This document shows positions 25,841 through 35,769 of a stretch of DNA of 64,000 nucleotides, in pieces. Positions within the stretch are counted from its first letter, which is position 1; each line of letters opens with the position of its first letter. The notes beneath the pieces were generated by a model that was given only the letters and a program-made list of their open reading frames with translations, was not told where the DNA came from and searched no databases. This DNA comes from an uncultured Lachnospiraceae bacterium (GTDB taxonomy: Bacteria; Bacillota; Clostridia; Lachnospirales; Lachnospiraceae). The stretch is from positions 62,001 through 126,000 of the forward strand of contig CANOMQ010000007.1 in NCBI GenBank assembly GCA_947567595.1, in the 5' to 3' direction. A program made the position numbers and the translations under genes.

Positions 25841-26977
25841 ATGATTACAATATACGGAAAATATACAAATGCCATTGTTTACACAACGGAAAACGAAACA
25901 TACGCCATCGATGAATATGCGCGCAGACAGCTACAGATGATTTGTGACCACCCAAGCGCCGCAGGAAGCAAAATCCGCGTCATGCCGGACGTGCACCCGG
26001 GAAAGGTCGGTACAATCGGGCTGACCATGACAGTCGGCGCGTCCCTGCTTCCAAGCTTGGTCGGCGTGGACATCGGGTGCGGTATGACACTTGCGAAAAT
26101 CAAACAAAAAACGATAGAATGCCAAAAACTGGACACGGTTATCCGCGAAGCGGTTCCGGTCGGCCCAAGGATTCGCAAAACGTTCCACAAGCTTGTTGAT
26201 ATGCTTGCGCTCGAAGACTTGTACTGCTTTAAGGCAATCGACATGTCCAAGGCAGAGCGCAGTATCGGGACGCTTGGCGGCGGAAACCATTTTATTGAGG
26301 TGGATAAGGACGAGGAGGGTGCGTTGTATCTTGTGGTACATTCCGGAAGCCGTCATCTTGGCATGGAAGTGACAAGCTACTATTTAAAAGAAGGACAGAA
26401 GGCGTCCCAAAAGAATAAACAGGGGTACGCGTCATATGAAATGACCTGCTTGGAGGGGGAGCTGCTGGAGCATTATCTGCATGATTTGAAACTTGTGCAG
26501 GACTTCGCACGCTATAACCGCGAGGCTGTGATTGACGAGATTGTGCGCGGAATGAAGTGGAAGGTGGAGGACAGCGCTGCCTGCATTCACAATTATGTGG
26601 ACTTTTCGGACGATGTGCCCATTTTGCGAAAGGGCGCAATCAGCGCAAAGGCGGGCGAACGTGTCATCATTCCGGTCAATATGCGTGACGGCGTTATCTT
26701 GGGAACGGGGCTTGGCAATGCGGACTGGAACTGTTCCGCGCCGCACGGCTCGGGGCGGATTTACAAGCGTACGGAGGTCAAAGAGCACCATACGGTGTCC
26801 GAGTTTAAGAAGGCAATGGAGGGCATTCACTCGATTTGCGTAAACAGGGATACGCTTGACGAATCGCCGTTTGCGTACCGCAGGATTGAGGATATGCTAA
26901 AGGTCATCGGGGATACGGTGACGGTGGATAAAATCATAAAGCCCGTTTATAATTTTAAGGCGGGGGCGGAAAAATAG
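25841..26977 (+). CDS. rtcB: RtcB-family RNA ligase
   Basis: A 378-residue protein of the RtcB family, which joins RNA 2',3'-cyclic phosphate (or 3'-phosphate) ends to 5'-OH ends using GTP and Mn. Metal and catalytic motifs are present: MPDVHPGKVGTIG, GVDIGCGM, LGGGNHFIE, VVHSGSRHLG, and the guanylylated-His region APHGSGR. It is shorter than E. coli RtcB (about 408) and belongs to the short clostridial group. ATG 25841 follows AAAAGGAG. A 48-bp near-copy of its 3' end (26851-26898) recurs at 30177-30224. Confidence 0.92.
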   Translation: MITIYGKYTNAIVYTTENETYAIDEYARRQLQMICDHPSAAGSKIRVMPDVHPGKVGTIGLTMTVGASLLPSLVGVDIGCGMTLAKIKQKTIECQKLDTVIREAVPVGPRIRKTFHKLVDMLALEDLYCFKAIDMSKAERSIGTLGGGNHFIEVDKDEEGALYLVVHSGSRHLGMEVTSYYLKEGQKASQKNKQGYASYEMTCLEGELLEHYLHDLKLVQDFARYNREAVIDEIVRGMKWKVEDSAACIHNYVDFSDDVPILRKGAISAKAGERVIIPVNMRDGVILGTGLGNADWNCSAPHGSGRIYKRTEVKEHHTVSEFKKAMEGIHSICVNRDTLDESPFAYRRIEDMLKVIGDTVTVDKIIKPVYNFKAGAEK

Positions 26978-27183
26978 AATTATTTTATTGTGTGTCGTGG
27001 AATATGATAGTATAATATATACAAGGTTTCATCAGGGATGAGCCGATGGATACGAAAGCAACTTATCAACCAATGGATGGAAAAGGGAAGCAATGCTTCG
27101 TTTTTCCTATCCTGACAACAAGGATAAGCAGGCAATGCCTGAATGCCGGGGTTGCAGGCTTATTATATGAGGAAGAATGACAT

Positions 27184-29190
27184 ATGGGGAAAAAAGCACA
27201 AAAGAAGATGTTTCCTATTAAGGCGAAGCTGTTAGGGACGATACTGCCGGTAGTTGCAGTCATGGTTTTAGTTATTGCCACAACTTCTTATCTGATATCC
27301 AAGAATATTATCACGGAATATTCGCAGAATCTCTTAAGCTCTTCCATTGCAAATCAGGCGAATGAAATTGAGTCGTGGCTGAACGAGAATTTATCTGCTT
27401 TTCAGACTGTAAAGCAGGTGATTGAGCAGACAAACCCGGATGAAGAGGCTCTGCAGAACATTTTGGACAGCTATTATCAGTTTAATGATAATTTTCCGGA
27501 AGGGCTGTATGTGGCGGATCAAAACGGAAAGCTTATGAAGGCATCTGAATCGACAAAGACGCAGAATAATCTGCTGGAATCCATGTGGTACCGGGACGGT
27601 ATCACACGGCTGAATATGGGATTTACGGATGCCTATACAAATGAGAATGGCGAAGCGCTTGTCAGTGCTTCCGGTATTTTGGATGATAATTCCGGTGTGT
27701 TGAAGGTCATTTCGGCTGACTTATCATTACAGCGCATTAGTATTATTGTAAACAGTTTTATTGAGATGGAGGATGCACAGGCATTCCTTGTCAATTCCAA
27801 GGACGGTACGATTCTTGCTCATCGGGATAACAGCCTGATTTCCATGAGGCTTGCGGATACCGGAGATGCATTTATGCAGGACGTGAATGAAAAATTCAGT
27901 CAGAAGGATTATCGGATGACGGAAATAGACGGCAGGATGACGGCGTTCACGGAAATAAACGGAACGGACTGGGTTTTGGTTTCATATATTCCAACGGAAA
28001 CAATTTATGCGGATATTAACGGTGTCAGAATTCTGATGGTTGTGATTGGTTTGGTGTCGCTTCTGCTGCTCGCCATTTTGATTGAGCGTGTTGTTCAGGC
28101 AGTGATTAAGCCGGTTAAGGAGCTGACAAGGATTATTACTGCCATGACAGATGGTGATTTTACGGTTTGTGTGACAGCGAAGTCCAATGATGAAATCGGT
28201 GTTATGAGCCGCAGTGTGGAGCAGTTTATTCAGTCCATGCGCAGTATGATTTTGTCGATTCACGGGGTGTCTGATAAGCTTCATGTTCAGGCAGACAACA
28301 GCAACGATGTTTCTGATGAAATGTATAATGCCTCAAAGCTGCAAAGCGAGTCGATGCAGGAGCTGAACAATACGGTAGAACAGCTCTCTGTTTCCGTGAA
28401 TGAGATTGCGGGAAACGCCACCACGCTTGCGTCAGTCGTGGCGAATACGAGAGAAGACGGCGAGCAGGTAGACCTCAAGGTGAAAACAACGGTAGAGGTT
28501 TCCCGTCAGGGAAAGGCGGACATGCAGAATGTTGGCGTTGCGATGCAGAGCATCAATGAAGCAACGGTGAAGCTTCAGCAGGCAATCGACAAGGTAGGAA
28601 GCGCTTCCGAGGAAATCACGAAGATTACGGGTGTGATTAGTGACATTGCGGATGAGACGAATCTGCTGTCGTTAAACGCTTCGATTGAGGCAGCCCGTGC
28701 AGGAGATGCGGGAAAGGGTTTTGCGGTAGTCGCGACGGAGATTGGAAAGCTCGCGCAGACCAGTTCAAATTCCGTACATGATATCGAGAGTCTGATTTCC
28801 GAGATTAATGTCCTTGTAAAAGATGCAGTCAGCCAGGCGGGTGACAGCGTAGGCAATATCCAAAACAGCAGCGATTTGGTGCATAATGCGTTGAGCACAT
28901 TTGATATGATATTCAATAATATTGACGAGGTTGACAATCTGGTACAGAAGATGATGGAAAAGGTAGAGCAGGTAGATAAGGTTGCAGTCAATGTGGCTGC
29001 AATTTCAGAGGAGCAGGCGGCAAGCTCAGAGGAGATTTTGGCGACATCGTATACAATGGTAGAACAGGCACGCGGCATCACCGGAAACAGCGAGACCGTT
29101 GCTCAGGGTGCAAGGGAGCTGACGGAGTCTGCGGTAGAGCTGGCAAATCAGGTAAACATGTTCAAGGTGGATGGGAGGAATGAAGAATGA
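27184..29190 (+). CDS. Methyl-accepting chemotaxis protein, dCache type
   Basis: A 668-residue chemoreceptor: transmembrane helix about 17-38, a large extracytoplasmic dCache-like sensor (about 40-280; [17 protein letters not shown]), second helix about 283-303, HAMP ([20 protein letters not shown]) and a signalling domain with the hairpin tip [20 protein letters not shown], and a C-terminus without an NWETF-like pentapeptide. It overlaps the next gene, a sugar-binding lipoprotein, by ATGA, implying that the two act together. A 206-base leader with several small hairpins and a 44-codon ORF (27046-27180) precedes it; no riboswitch class was recognised. Confidence 0.92.
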   Translation: MGKKAQKKMFPIKAKLLGTILPVVAVMVLVIATTSYLISKNIITEYSQNLLSSSIANQANEIESWLNENLSAFQTVKQVIEQTNPDEEALQNILDSYYQFNDNFPEGLYVADQNGKLMKASESTKTQNNLLESMWYRDGITRLNMGFTDAYTNENGEALVSASGILDDNSGVLKVISADLSLQRISIIVNSFIEMEDAQAFLVNSKDGTILAHRDNSLISMRLADTGDAFMQDVNEKFSQKDYRMTEIDGRMTAFTEINGTDWVLVSYIPTETIYADINGVRILMVVIGLVSLLLLAILIERVVQAVIKPVKELTRIITAMTDGDFTVCVTAKSNDEIGVMSRSVEQFIQSMRSMILSIHGVSDKLHVQADNSNDVSDEMYNASKLQSESMQELNNTVEQLSVSVNEIAGNATTLASVVANTREDGEQVDLKVKTTVEVSRQGKADMQNVGVAMQSINEATVKLQQAIDKVGSASEEITKITGVISDIADETNLLSLNASIEAARAGDAGKGFAVVATEIGKLAQTSSNSVHDIESLISEINVLVKDAVSQAGDSVGNIQNSSDLVHNALSTFDMIFNNIDEVDNLVQKMMEKVEQVDKVAVNVAAISEEQAASSEEILATSYTMVEQARGITGNSETVAQGARELTESAVELANQVNMFKVDGRNEE

Positions 29191-30158
29191 GAAATAAGCT
29201 GGGAATACTGTTGGCGGTGGTACTGTTCGCACTTACCGGATGCGGGAGCGACAGCAGCGTTGCTTCCAATAAGGATATTAAAATTCTCCTAATCCTAAAC
29301 CAAATGGACAGCTTCCGGGGAACACTTGTTTCTGCGGCTAGGGAAACCGCCGAGGCGCAGGGTGTGCAGTTTGCGTTCAAGGATGCAGAGGGCTCGATTG
29401 AAAATCAGGTAAATTATCTGAAAGCGGCAGAGCAGGAGGGCTATGATGTAATTCTTTGCAGTCCGGTATCTGCTGAGACGGCTGTGGAGCTGAAGGCAAG
29501 CGCAGGAGATATACCGATTGTTTTTATCAATAGTTCTCCGGATGAAAAGCAGCTAAAAGAAGGGAAATATATTTATGCCGGTTCCGACGAATTTGTGTCA
29601 GGGCAGTTTCAGGCAGAATATGTGCTGAATAAGCTGGCGGACAGGCAGGAGATTAATGTGGTGCTGTTAAAAGGGGAAAAGGTTCATTCTGCGACAATTG
29701 GAAGAACCAATGGAGTAAAGCAGACGCTGGAGGCAAGCGGGAAGAAAATAAATTACGTGTTTGAGGATTATGGCGACTGGGATCAGGGACTTGCAAAACA
29801 TATGTTTGAAATTTTCTTGAAGACAGGTTCGCCGGTGGATTGCGTGATTTGTGAAAATGATTCGATGGCGCTTGGAGTGATTGAAGCATGTAAAGAGGCA
29901 AATATTGATTTGAATACCCTGCCGGTGCTGGGTGTGGATGCGACTGCCGACGGATGTGCTGCAATCAAAAGCGGCGATATGGCATTTACTGTGTTCCAGT
30001 CCGGCGTTGGTCAGGGAGAAGCAGCGGTAAAAGCGGCAATCCAATTTGCCAAGGGAGAATCACTCGACTCGCTGGAGGGTGTCAGCGACGACGGAAAATA
30101 CATTTGGGTACCCTTTGAAAAAGTAGACAGCACAAATGTATCACAGTACAGCAATTAG
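29187..30158 (+). CDS. RbsB-like sugar-binding lipoprotein coupled to a chemoreceptor
   Basis: A 323-residue type-1 periplasmic binding protein (pentose/hexose class). Lipobox LTGC gives a lipid anchor at Cys19; ligand-hinge segments are visible ([45 protein letters not shown]). No ABC transporter genes are adjacent. The ATGA overlap with the upstream chemoreceptor suggests that this protein presents a sugar to that receptor rather than to an importer, by analogy with ribose and galactose taxis. Shine-Dalgarno GGGAGGA precedes ATG 29187. Confidence 0.9.
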   Translation: MRNKLGILLAVVLFALTGCGSDSSVASNKDIKILLILNQMDSFRGTLVSAARETAEAQGVQFAFKDAEGSIENQVNYLKAAEQEGYDVILCSPVSAETAVELKASAGDIPIVFINSSPDEKQLKEGKYIYAGSDEFVSGQFQAEYVLNKLADRQEINVVLLKGEKVHSATIGRTNGVKQTLEASGKKINYVFEDYGDWDQGLAKHMFEIFLKTGSPVDCVICENDSMALGVIEACKEANIDLNTLPVLGVDATADGCAAIKSGDMAFTVFQSGVGQGEAAVKAAIQFAKGESLDSLEGVSDDGKYIWVPFEKVDSTNVSQYSN

Positions 30159-30176
30159 CAGAATTGGAAGTTGAGG

Positions 30177-30224
30177 TACGCTTGACGAATCGCCGTTTGC
30201 GTATCGTAGGATTGAGGATATGCT
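30177..30224 (+). pseudogene. Duplicated fragment of the rtcB 3' end
   Basis: 48 bases starting TACGCTTGACGAATCGCCGT match rtcB 26851-26898 at 46 of 48 positions, and the rtcB frame (TLDESPFAYRRIEDML) is preserved. The match stops sharply on both sides. It is a relic of a second rtcB copy or of a tandem duplication whose middle was replaced by the chemoreceptor pair. It is not expected to be functional. Confidence 0.85.
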
Positions 30225-30262
30225 GCGGGCAGAAAACGGATATAAAACACAGGTAGAAAATC

Positions 30263-30958
30263 ATGGGATTATTGGGAAAAAAGAAATTTGGGGTAGTGGG
30301 ATTGGCAATTGTGACAGCAGCGGCTGTTGCTTGGAGTACAGGGTGCTCCGCCAATCCGCAAAGTGTCAGTCAGCCGGACACACAGATACAAACAAATATT
30401 CCTAATACGGAGAATTTAAAAGAGGAATCGTTAGAATCAGAGGCGGAAACGGATAGTGATGGTGCTGTAACAGAAGATGTTCCTGTCGGGGAAACCTATT
30501 TTTTTGAACGGGAAGACAAAATAAGCACGATGTTTTATGACTTGCAGATTGACGGGGTTACGTTTACGGACGCGGTTGGCGATGTGATTGCAGAGAGCGG
30601 ACATGCGTTCATGGTTCTTGACGTTGCGATTACGCCTTGTGGTGATGAGCTTATTTTTAATATGTATGCGCAGGAATTCCTTATGGTCTGTTTTACAGGG
30701 GATTCCGTCGGGCAGGATTATGAAAAGCTTTATCCGCTGAAGGAAGGAATTGACGGGGAACAGTTGGAGGAAGTGTGGCTTGCGACGGTCGGTGAGGAGA
30801 TAAAAGGAAAACTGGTATACGATATTCCAAAGGATGCACTTAGGACTGTTCTTTTGGTGTATGACAGTTATACAACAGGCGATTCGAACGAAACGGTTTT
30901 TGGGGACGGATATATGATGACCATTCCCGAAGAAAACTGGAGCAGGGAAACCAAATAG
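30263..30958 (+). CDS. Hypothetical lipoprotein, DUF4352/DUF5067-like
   Basis: A 231-residue exported protein: basic N-terminus, hydrophobic stretch and lipobox STGC (Cys28), an acidic low-complexity linker (about 30-72), then a beta-rich domain with HAFMVLDVAITPCGDE and KGKLVYDIPKDALRTVLLVYD. This resembles the immunoglobulin-like domain of DUF4352/TELO-type lipoproteins, whose function is unknown. The ribosome site is weak (AGGTAG). It follows the rtcB fragment directly. Confidence 0.65.
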   Translation: MGLLGKKKFGVVGLAIVTAAAVAWSTGCSANPQSVSQPDTQIQTNIPNTENLKEESLESEAETDSDGAVTEDVPVGETYFFEREDKISTMFYDLQIDGVTFTDAVGDVIAESGHAFMVLDVAITPCGDELIFNMYAQEFLMVCFTGDSVGQDYEKLYPLKEGIDGEQLEEVWLATVGEEIKGKLVYDIPKDALRTVLLVYDSYTTGDSNETVFGDGYMMTIPEENWSRETK

Positions 30959-30986
30959 AATTTTGTAAAGGAGCATGGTGATTGAT

Positions 30987-31235
30987 ATGGCAGTATTTAG
31001 TGGATTAGAGGATATGGACGAGCTTGCGCAGCAAAAGAAACGGCAGCAGGAGATGGAAATTGAGGATGTTATCAAAATGCTGGACGAAAAGACTGCGGGC
31101 GGTGTGAGCCGCATTAAGGTTGAGGTGTCCGACGAGCAGAGCGAGGGCACAGTGAGCACCGCGTATCATCACGGACGCTGCGATGTGGGCAGTCCGTGGG
31201 CGAAGGGAAGTGTGCGCAACTTCGGGTGTGACTAA
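30987..31235 (+). CDS. Hypothetical acidic small protein
   Basis: An 82-residue soluble protein starting MAVFSGLEDMDELAQQKKRQ with a charged helix and a glycine-rich C-terminal end (HHGRCDVGSPWAKGS). No known domain. In-frame ATG 30975 is also possible, but AAAGGAG lies only one base before it; ATG 30987 has better spacing. The same leader AAAGGAGCATGGTGAT occurs before hicB at 6606. Probably a conserved clostridial hypothetical. Confidence 0.6.
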   Translation: MAVFSGLEDMDELAQQKKRQQEMEIEDVIKMLDEKTAGGVSRIKVEVSDEQSEGTVSTAYHHGRCDVGSPWAKGSVRNFGCD

Positions 31236-31300
31236 AAGCCTGTTACCAAAACAAAGTGCATTTAAAAATTTTAATGCAAAGTTTTAATTGGAGATAATAC

Positions 31301-31329
31301 TTGAAAAGCCTGTGCAAAAAGTGTAAAAT
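31301..31329 (+). promoter_or_regulatory. Promoter of hisS-aspS
   Basis: TTGAAA and TAAAAT with a 17-base spacer, 36 bases before the hisS start. No T-box leader fits in this short gap. Confidence 0.65.
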
Positions 31330-31365
31330 CATGGGAGATAAAAATAAGGAAATGAGGTACCGGTT

Positions 31366-32631
31366 ATGGCATTAAATAAAAAGCCTGTAACGGGCATGAA
31401 GGATATTCTGCCCGGGGAGATGCAGATACGCGACTATGTCATCGGCGTGATTAAGGAAACATATGCAAAGTTTGGATTCACTTCGATTGAAACGCCGTGC
31501 ATGGAGGACATTCAAAATCTGAGCAGCAAACAGGGCGGCGAGAATGAGAAGCTGGTTTTTAAAGTGTTAAAGCGTGGGGAAAAACTGAATTTGGAGACGG
31601 CAAAGGAGGAGGCAGATGTTGTTGACTACGGCATGCGCTATGACCTTACCGTGCCGCTTGTGCGGTATTATTCCAACCATGCAAATGAACTGCCGGCACC
31701 GTTTAAGGCATTGCAGATTGGAAACGTGTGGCGTGCGGACAGACCGCAGAAGGGCAGATACCGCCAGTTTATGCAGTGTGATATTGACATTTTAGGCGAG
31801 GCGTCCAACCTTGCGGAAATTGAGCTGATTTTGGCGACAACGACGACGCTTGGCAATTTGGGTTTTCAGAATTTTGAAATCCGTATCAATGACCGCAGGA
31901 TTTTAAAGGCAATGGCGGCGTACAGCGGTTTTGAGGAAGCGCAATACGACAGCATTTTTATCACGCTTGACAAGATGGACAAAATCGGTCTTGATGGTGT
32001 GGAAAAAGAACTGCTTGCAGACGGATACGCGAAAGAGCATGTTGACAAATATCTGTCGCTTTTTCAGGGATTGCAGGCGGCGGAAGATACGCTCAGCTTT
32101 ATTGAGGAAAAAATGACAGGCTTTTTGGAGGACGAGGTACGGACAAGCTTTCGGGAAATTATCGAGAGTGTGAACGCGACGAAGAGCGATTGTTTTAAAC
32201 TGGTGTTTGACCCGACGCTCGTGCGCGGTATGTCCTATTATACAGGAACAATTTTTGAGATTGCAATGCCGGAGCTTGGCATCAGCTGCGGAGGCGGCGG
32301 ACGCTATGACAGAATGGTCGGCAGGTTTACGGGAAAAGATGTTCCGGCGTGCGGCTTTTCCATTGGCTTTGAGCGGATTATTCTGATTTTGCAGGAGAAC
32401 GGTTTCCAAATCCCGAATCAGAGTAAAAAGATCGCGTACCTTGTGGAGAAGGGCGTATCCAAAGATGCGCTGTGTGAGGTCATCGGCAAGGCGCAAAAGG
32501 AGCGGGAGAGCGGTGCACAGGTGCTTGTCGTGCGGATGAACAAAAACAGGAAATTCCAAAAGGAGCAGCTTACGGCGCAAGGGTATGAGGAGTTTCGGGA
32601 TTTTTATAAAGAAGAATTAAAAAGAGGTTAA
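31366..32631 (+). CDS. hisS: Histidine-tRNA ligase
   Basis: A 421-residue class II synthetase that charges tRNA-His. Motif 2 (IGNVWRADRPQKGRYRQFMQ), the His-binding loop (LVRGMSYYTGTIFE) and motif 3 (CGFSIGFERI) are present, with a C-terminal anticodon-binding domain ending in YKEELKRG. Length is normal. It lies 4 bases upstream of aspS, the common hisS-aspS pairing. Confidence 0.95.
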   Translation: MALNKKPVTGMKDILPGEMQIRDYVIGVIKETYAKFGFTSIETPCMEDIQNLSSKQGGENEKLVFKVLKRGEKLNLETAKEEADVVDYGMRYDLTVPLVRYYSNHANELPAPFKALQIGNVWRADRPQKGRYRQFMQCDIDILGEASNLAEIELILATTTTLGNLGFQNFEIRINDRRILKAMAAYSGFEEAQYDSIFITLDKMDKIGLDGVEKELLADGYAKEHVDKYLSLFQGLQAAEDTLSFIEEKMTGFLEDEVRTSFREIIESVNATKSDCFKLVFDPTLVRGMSYYTGTIFEIAMPELGISCGGGGRYDRMVGRFTGKDVPACGFSIGFERIILILQENGFQIPNQSKKIAYLVEKGVSKDALCEVIGKAQKERESGAQVLVVRMNKNRKFQKEQLTAQGYEEFRDFYKEELKRG

Positions 32632-32635
32632 GATT

Positions 32636-35095
32636 ATGGCAGAATCAATGAAGGGGTTGAAGAGAACCCACAGATGTACAGAACTATCGGCTGCAAATGT
32701 CGGTGAGGAAGTCACCGTTATGGGCTGGGTGCAGAAGAACAGAAACAAGGGCGGCATTATTTTCGTGGACCTTCGGGACAGGAGCGGCATTTTGCAGATT
32801 ATTTTTGAGCAGGGTGCGGATTTGAGCCGTGCGGTGGACGCGGAGAATTTTGCGAAGGCGGAGTCGCTGCGCAGTGAGTTTGTGATTGCGGTTGTCGGTA
32901 AGGTAGAGCGTCGCGAGGGCAATACAAACACGGCGATGAAGACAGGTGACATTGAGGTGCGTGCGACACAGTTACGCATTTTGTCGGAGTCGGAGACGCC
33001 GCCGTTTCCGATTGAGGCGGACTCCAAGACGAAAGAGGAACTGCGTCTGAAATACCGCTATTTGGATTTGCGCAGACCGGATTTGCAGGAAAAGATTATG
33101 CTGCGCAGCCGTGTTGTCGCTAAAATCCGTGAGTTTATGACAAACGAGGGCTTTTTGGAGATTGAGACGCCGATTTTGAATAAGTCAACGCCGGAGGGGG
33201 CGAGGGATTATCTTGTGCCAAGCCGTATCCATCAGGGAACTTTCTATGCGCTACCGCAGTCGCCGCAGCTCTTTAAGCAGCTTTTGATGTGCTCGGGCTA
33301 TGACCGGTATTTTCAGATTGCAAAGTGCTTCCGCGACGAGGATTTGCGTGCGGACAGGCAGCCGGAGTTCACGCAGGTGGATATGGAGCTTTCGTTTGTC
33401 GACGTAGATGATGTGATTGAAGTAAATGAGAGATTGTTAAAAGATGTATTTAAGGATACGGTCGGGATTGACATTCAATTGCCCATTCAGAGAATGACAT
33501 GGCAGGAGGCGATGGATCGTTTTGGTTCGGACAAGCCGGATACGCGTTTTGGCATGGAGCTTGTGAATGTGAGCGACGTGGTGAAGGACTGTGGCTTTGG
33601 CGTGTTTACGGGTGCGCTCGCAAACGGCGGCTCGGTGCGCGGTATCAACGCGAAAGGGCAGGGTGAAATGCCAAGAAAGAAGATTGACGCCCTTGTCGAG
33701 TTCGCGAAGGGGTTTGGCGCGAAGGGCTTGGCGTATATTGCAATCCAGCCGGACGGGACGCAGAAATCTTCGTTTGCGAAGTTTATGACAGAGGAGCAGA
33801 TGGCGGCGCTTGTCAAGGCAATGGGCGGCGAGAACGGCGATTTGCTGTTGTTTGCGGCGGATAAGAATAAGATTGTATGGGACGTGCTTGGCAATCTGCG
33901 TCTTGAGATTGCAAGGAACCTTGATTTACTTGATAAAAACCAGTATAACTTCCTTTGGGTAACGGAGTTTCCGCTGCTTGAGTGGAGCGAGGAGGAAAAC
34001 CGCTATGTGGCAATGCACCACCCGTTTACCATGCCGATGGAGGAGGACTTGGAGCTGCTTGACACGGAGCCGGGCAAGGTGCGTGCGAAGGCATATGACA
34101 TTGTCTTGAACGGTACAGAGCTTGGCGGCGGAAGCGTGCGTATTTTCCAAAACCATATTCAGGAGAAGATGTTTGAGATTATCGGGCTTTCGAAGGAAAC
34201 GGCGAACGAGCGGTTCGGATTTTTGCTCAATGCATTCAAGTACGGCGTGCCGCCTCACGCGGGGCTTGCGTTTGGGCTTGATCGTATGGTAATGCTGATG
34301 GCGAAGGCGGATTCCATTCGTGAGGTGATTGCGTTCCCGAAGGTGAAGGACGCGTCGTGTCTGATGACGGACGCTCCGAACGTGGTGGACGCGGTTCAGC
34401 TTGAAGAGCTTGGGATTGCAATCGTAAAAAATGGTGAATTAATGAAGGAAAGTAAAAAAACAAAGGAAAAGAAGGCGCTCGCATTGGAGGTCATTGCGCG
34501 GCTGAAACAGGAATATCCGCATTCTGACTGCACGCTGGATTACAATGAGGCGTGGAAGCTTTTGGTGAGTGTGCGGCTTGCGGCGCAGTGTACGGACGCG
34601 CGTGTGAATGTGGTGGTACAGGGCTTGTATGAGAAGTTCCCGACGGTTGCGGCACTGGCTGCGGCAGAGGTTTCGGAGATTGAGGAGATTGTAAAGCCCT
34701 GCGGTCTCGGGCATAGCAAGGCGCGTGACATCAGCGCATGTATGCGGACGCTGCATGAGGAATATGACGATAAGGTGCCGGACGATTTTGACAAGCTTTT
34801 GAAGCTGCCCGGCGTGGGAAGGAAGAGCGCGAACCTGATTATGGGGGACGTGTTTGGAAAGCCTGCGATTGTGACGGACACGCACTGTATCCGGCTGACA
34901 AACCGGATTGGGCTTGTGGACGGGATTAAGGAGCCAAAGAAGGTGGAGATGGCGCTTTGGGAGATTATCCCGCCCGAGGAGGGCAGCGATTTCTGCCACA
35001 GGCTTGTAGACCACGGGCGCGAGGTCTGTACGGCGCGCACGAAGCCGTATTGTGAGAAGTGCTGTCTTGAGGATATTTGCGCGAAGCGGATTTGA
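32636..35095 (+). CDS. aspS-nth: Aspartate-tRNA ligase fused in frame to endonuclease III
   Basis: One 819-codon frame. Residues 1-602 are a complete bacterial AspRS: OB-fold anticodon domain, motif 2 FRDEDLRADRQPEFTQVD, GAD insertion, motif 3 AGLAFGLDRMVMLM. From Met603 follows a complete endonuclease III (about 217 residues) with helix-hairpin-helix LPGVGRKSANL (catalytic Lys), VTDTHC (catalytic Asp) and a 4Fe-4S motif C-x7-C-x2-C-x5-C at the end. The junction (KNGELMKES) follows an A6 run, and shifting the frame by one base would end AspRS within a few codons and leave nth with its own ATG at 34442. It may be a real fusion or an indel; both activities look intact. Confidence 0.92.
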   Translation: MAESMKGLKRTHRCTELSAANVGEEVTVMGWVQKNRNKGGIIFVDLRDRSGILQIIFEQGADLSRAVDAENFAKAESLRSEFVIAVVGKVERREGNTNTAMKTGDIEVRATQLRILSESETPPFPIEADSKTKEELRLKYRYLDLRRPDLQEKIMLRSRVVAKIREFMTNEGFLEIETPILNKSTPEGARDYLVPSRIHQGTFYALPQSPQLFKQLLMCSGYDRYFQIAKCFRDEDLRADRQPEFTQVDMELSFVDVDDVIEVNERLLKDVFKDTVGIDIQLPIQRMTWQEAMDRFGSDKPDTRFGMELVNVSDVVKDCGFGVFTGALANGGSVRGINAKGQGEMPRKKIDALVEFAKGFGAKGLAYIAIQPDGTQKSSFAKFMTEEQMAALVKAMGGENGDLLLFAADKNKIVWDVLGNLRLEIARNLDLLDKNQYNFLWVTEFPLLEWSEEENRYVAMHHPFTMPMEEDLELLDTEPGKVRAKAYDIVLNGTELGGGSVRIFQNHIQEKMFEIIGLSKETANERFGFLLNAFKYGVPPHAGLAFGLDRMVMLMAKADSIREVIAFPKVKDASCLMTDAPNVVDAVQLEELGIAIVKNGELMKESKKTKEKKALALEVIARLKQEYPHSDCTLDYNEAWKLLVSVRLAAQCTDARVNVVVQGLYEKFPTVAALAAAEVSEIEEIVKPCGLGHSKARDISACMRTLHEEYDDKVPDDFDKLLKLPGVGRKSANLIMGDVFGKPAIVTDTHCIRLTNRIGLVDGIKEPKKVEMALWEIIPPEEGSDFCHRLVDHGREVCTARTKPYCEKCCLEDICAKRI

Positions 35096-35103
35096 TGGAT
35101 TGG

Positions 35104-35141
35104 AAAAAAGGATTAATTCATTGGTGGATTAATCCTTTTTT
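35104..35141. terminator. Bidirectional terminator between aspS-nth and comFB
   Basis: A 14-bp stem AAAAAAGGATTAAT / ATTAATCCTTTTTT with a 10-base loop; the A and T runs serve both strands. Confidence 0.88.
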
Positions 35142-35170
35142 GATTGGTTGTATGATTATGTTGTAATCGT

Positions 35171-35440
35171 CTAGCTATGGTTGGGACGTGCGCCGATAAT
35201 ATTAATGGCAGTAATGACTGCGGTCATCAAGTCGGTTTTCGCCTGTGTGGACGAGGTATTGACTTTATGAAAAAGCTCTCCCTTGTCTGAGCGCACGTAG
35301 TTCGGCTTTAAACGGTTGAGCGCATAGGCAGCCATATCTGACCGGCAGATTTCGCAGCTGCATATATTCGGCATTGTGGGCAGCAGTTTGTTAAGCTGGC
35401 GTTCCACATCATCTTCCATGATATTCCTTAAACCTTCCAC
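35171..35440 (-). CDS. ComFB-family protein
   Basis: An 89-residue protein of the late-competence ComFB family, with the zinc-type pair CSCEIC and DMAAYALNRLKPNYV. Start is GTG 35440 with AAGGGGG 8 bases before it. ComFB homologues are small regulators with unclear function; in other bacteria they are linked to competence and cyclic-di-nucleotide signalling. The 329-base gap to ahpC contains AT-rich DNA, an AATAATTATT palindrome near 35474 that is only a weak PerR-like match, and no ORF. Confidence 0.85.
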   Translation of the reverse strand: MEGLRNIMEDDVERQLNKLLPTMPNICSCEICRSDMAAYALNRLKPNYVRSDKGELFHKVNTSSTQAKTDLMTAVITAINIIGARPNHS

Positions 35441-35769
35441 ACTCAGTTCCCCCTTGAATTTTATAAAAATTGGAACAATAATTATTCTCTATTCTATGTT
35501 ATCGCATTTTTGTCAGATAATCAATAATGTTTTAATAAATTTTTAAGAAAATACGCCAAAAAATCTGTATTTGACAAAATAACAAGACATTTTAAACAAT
35601 TTATGTGAACTTTTACTATGTGGTGGAACGGAACCGGAAAATTTATGCGCGGGCAAGGTTTTATGTATAAAATCCTTATTTTTACAAAATCTATCCCTAT
35701 ATGCTTCCAAGCTGCGGCAGTCGGAATGCTGCGTCTTGTGGGGCAAAGATAGAAAAGGAGAGAAACGAT

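Noticed and set aside
27000-27183. Possible c-di-GMP riboswitch before the chemoreceptor
   Set aside because: Several small hairpins and a CGAAAG loop are present, but the conserved GEMM core (GCAAACC, GACGCAAAGC) was not found. A 44-codon ORF (27046-27180) is open there but lacks a good ribosome site.
31236-31365. T-box leader for hisS
   Set aside because: The gap is too short, and no T-box sequence AGGGTGGNACCGCG-like element was seen; only a promoter is supported.
35474-35485. PerR box for ahpC
   Set aside because: AATAATTATT is palindromic but only partly matches the PerR consensus and lies nearly 300 bases from ahpC.
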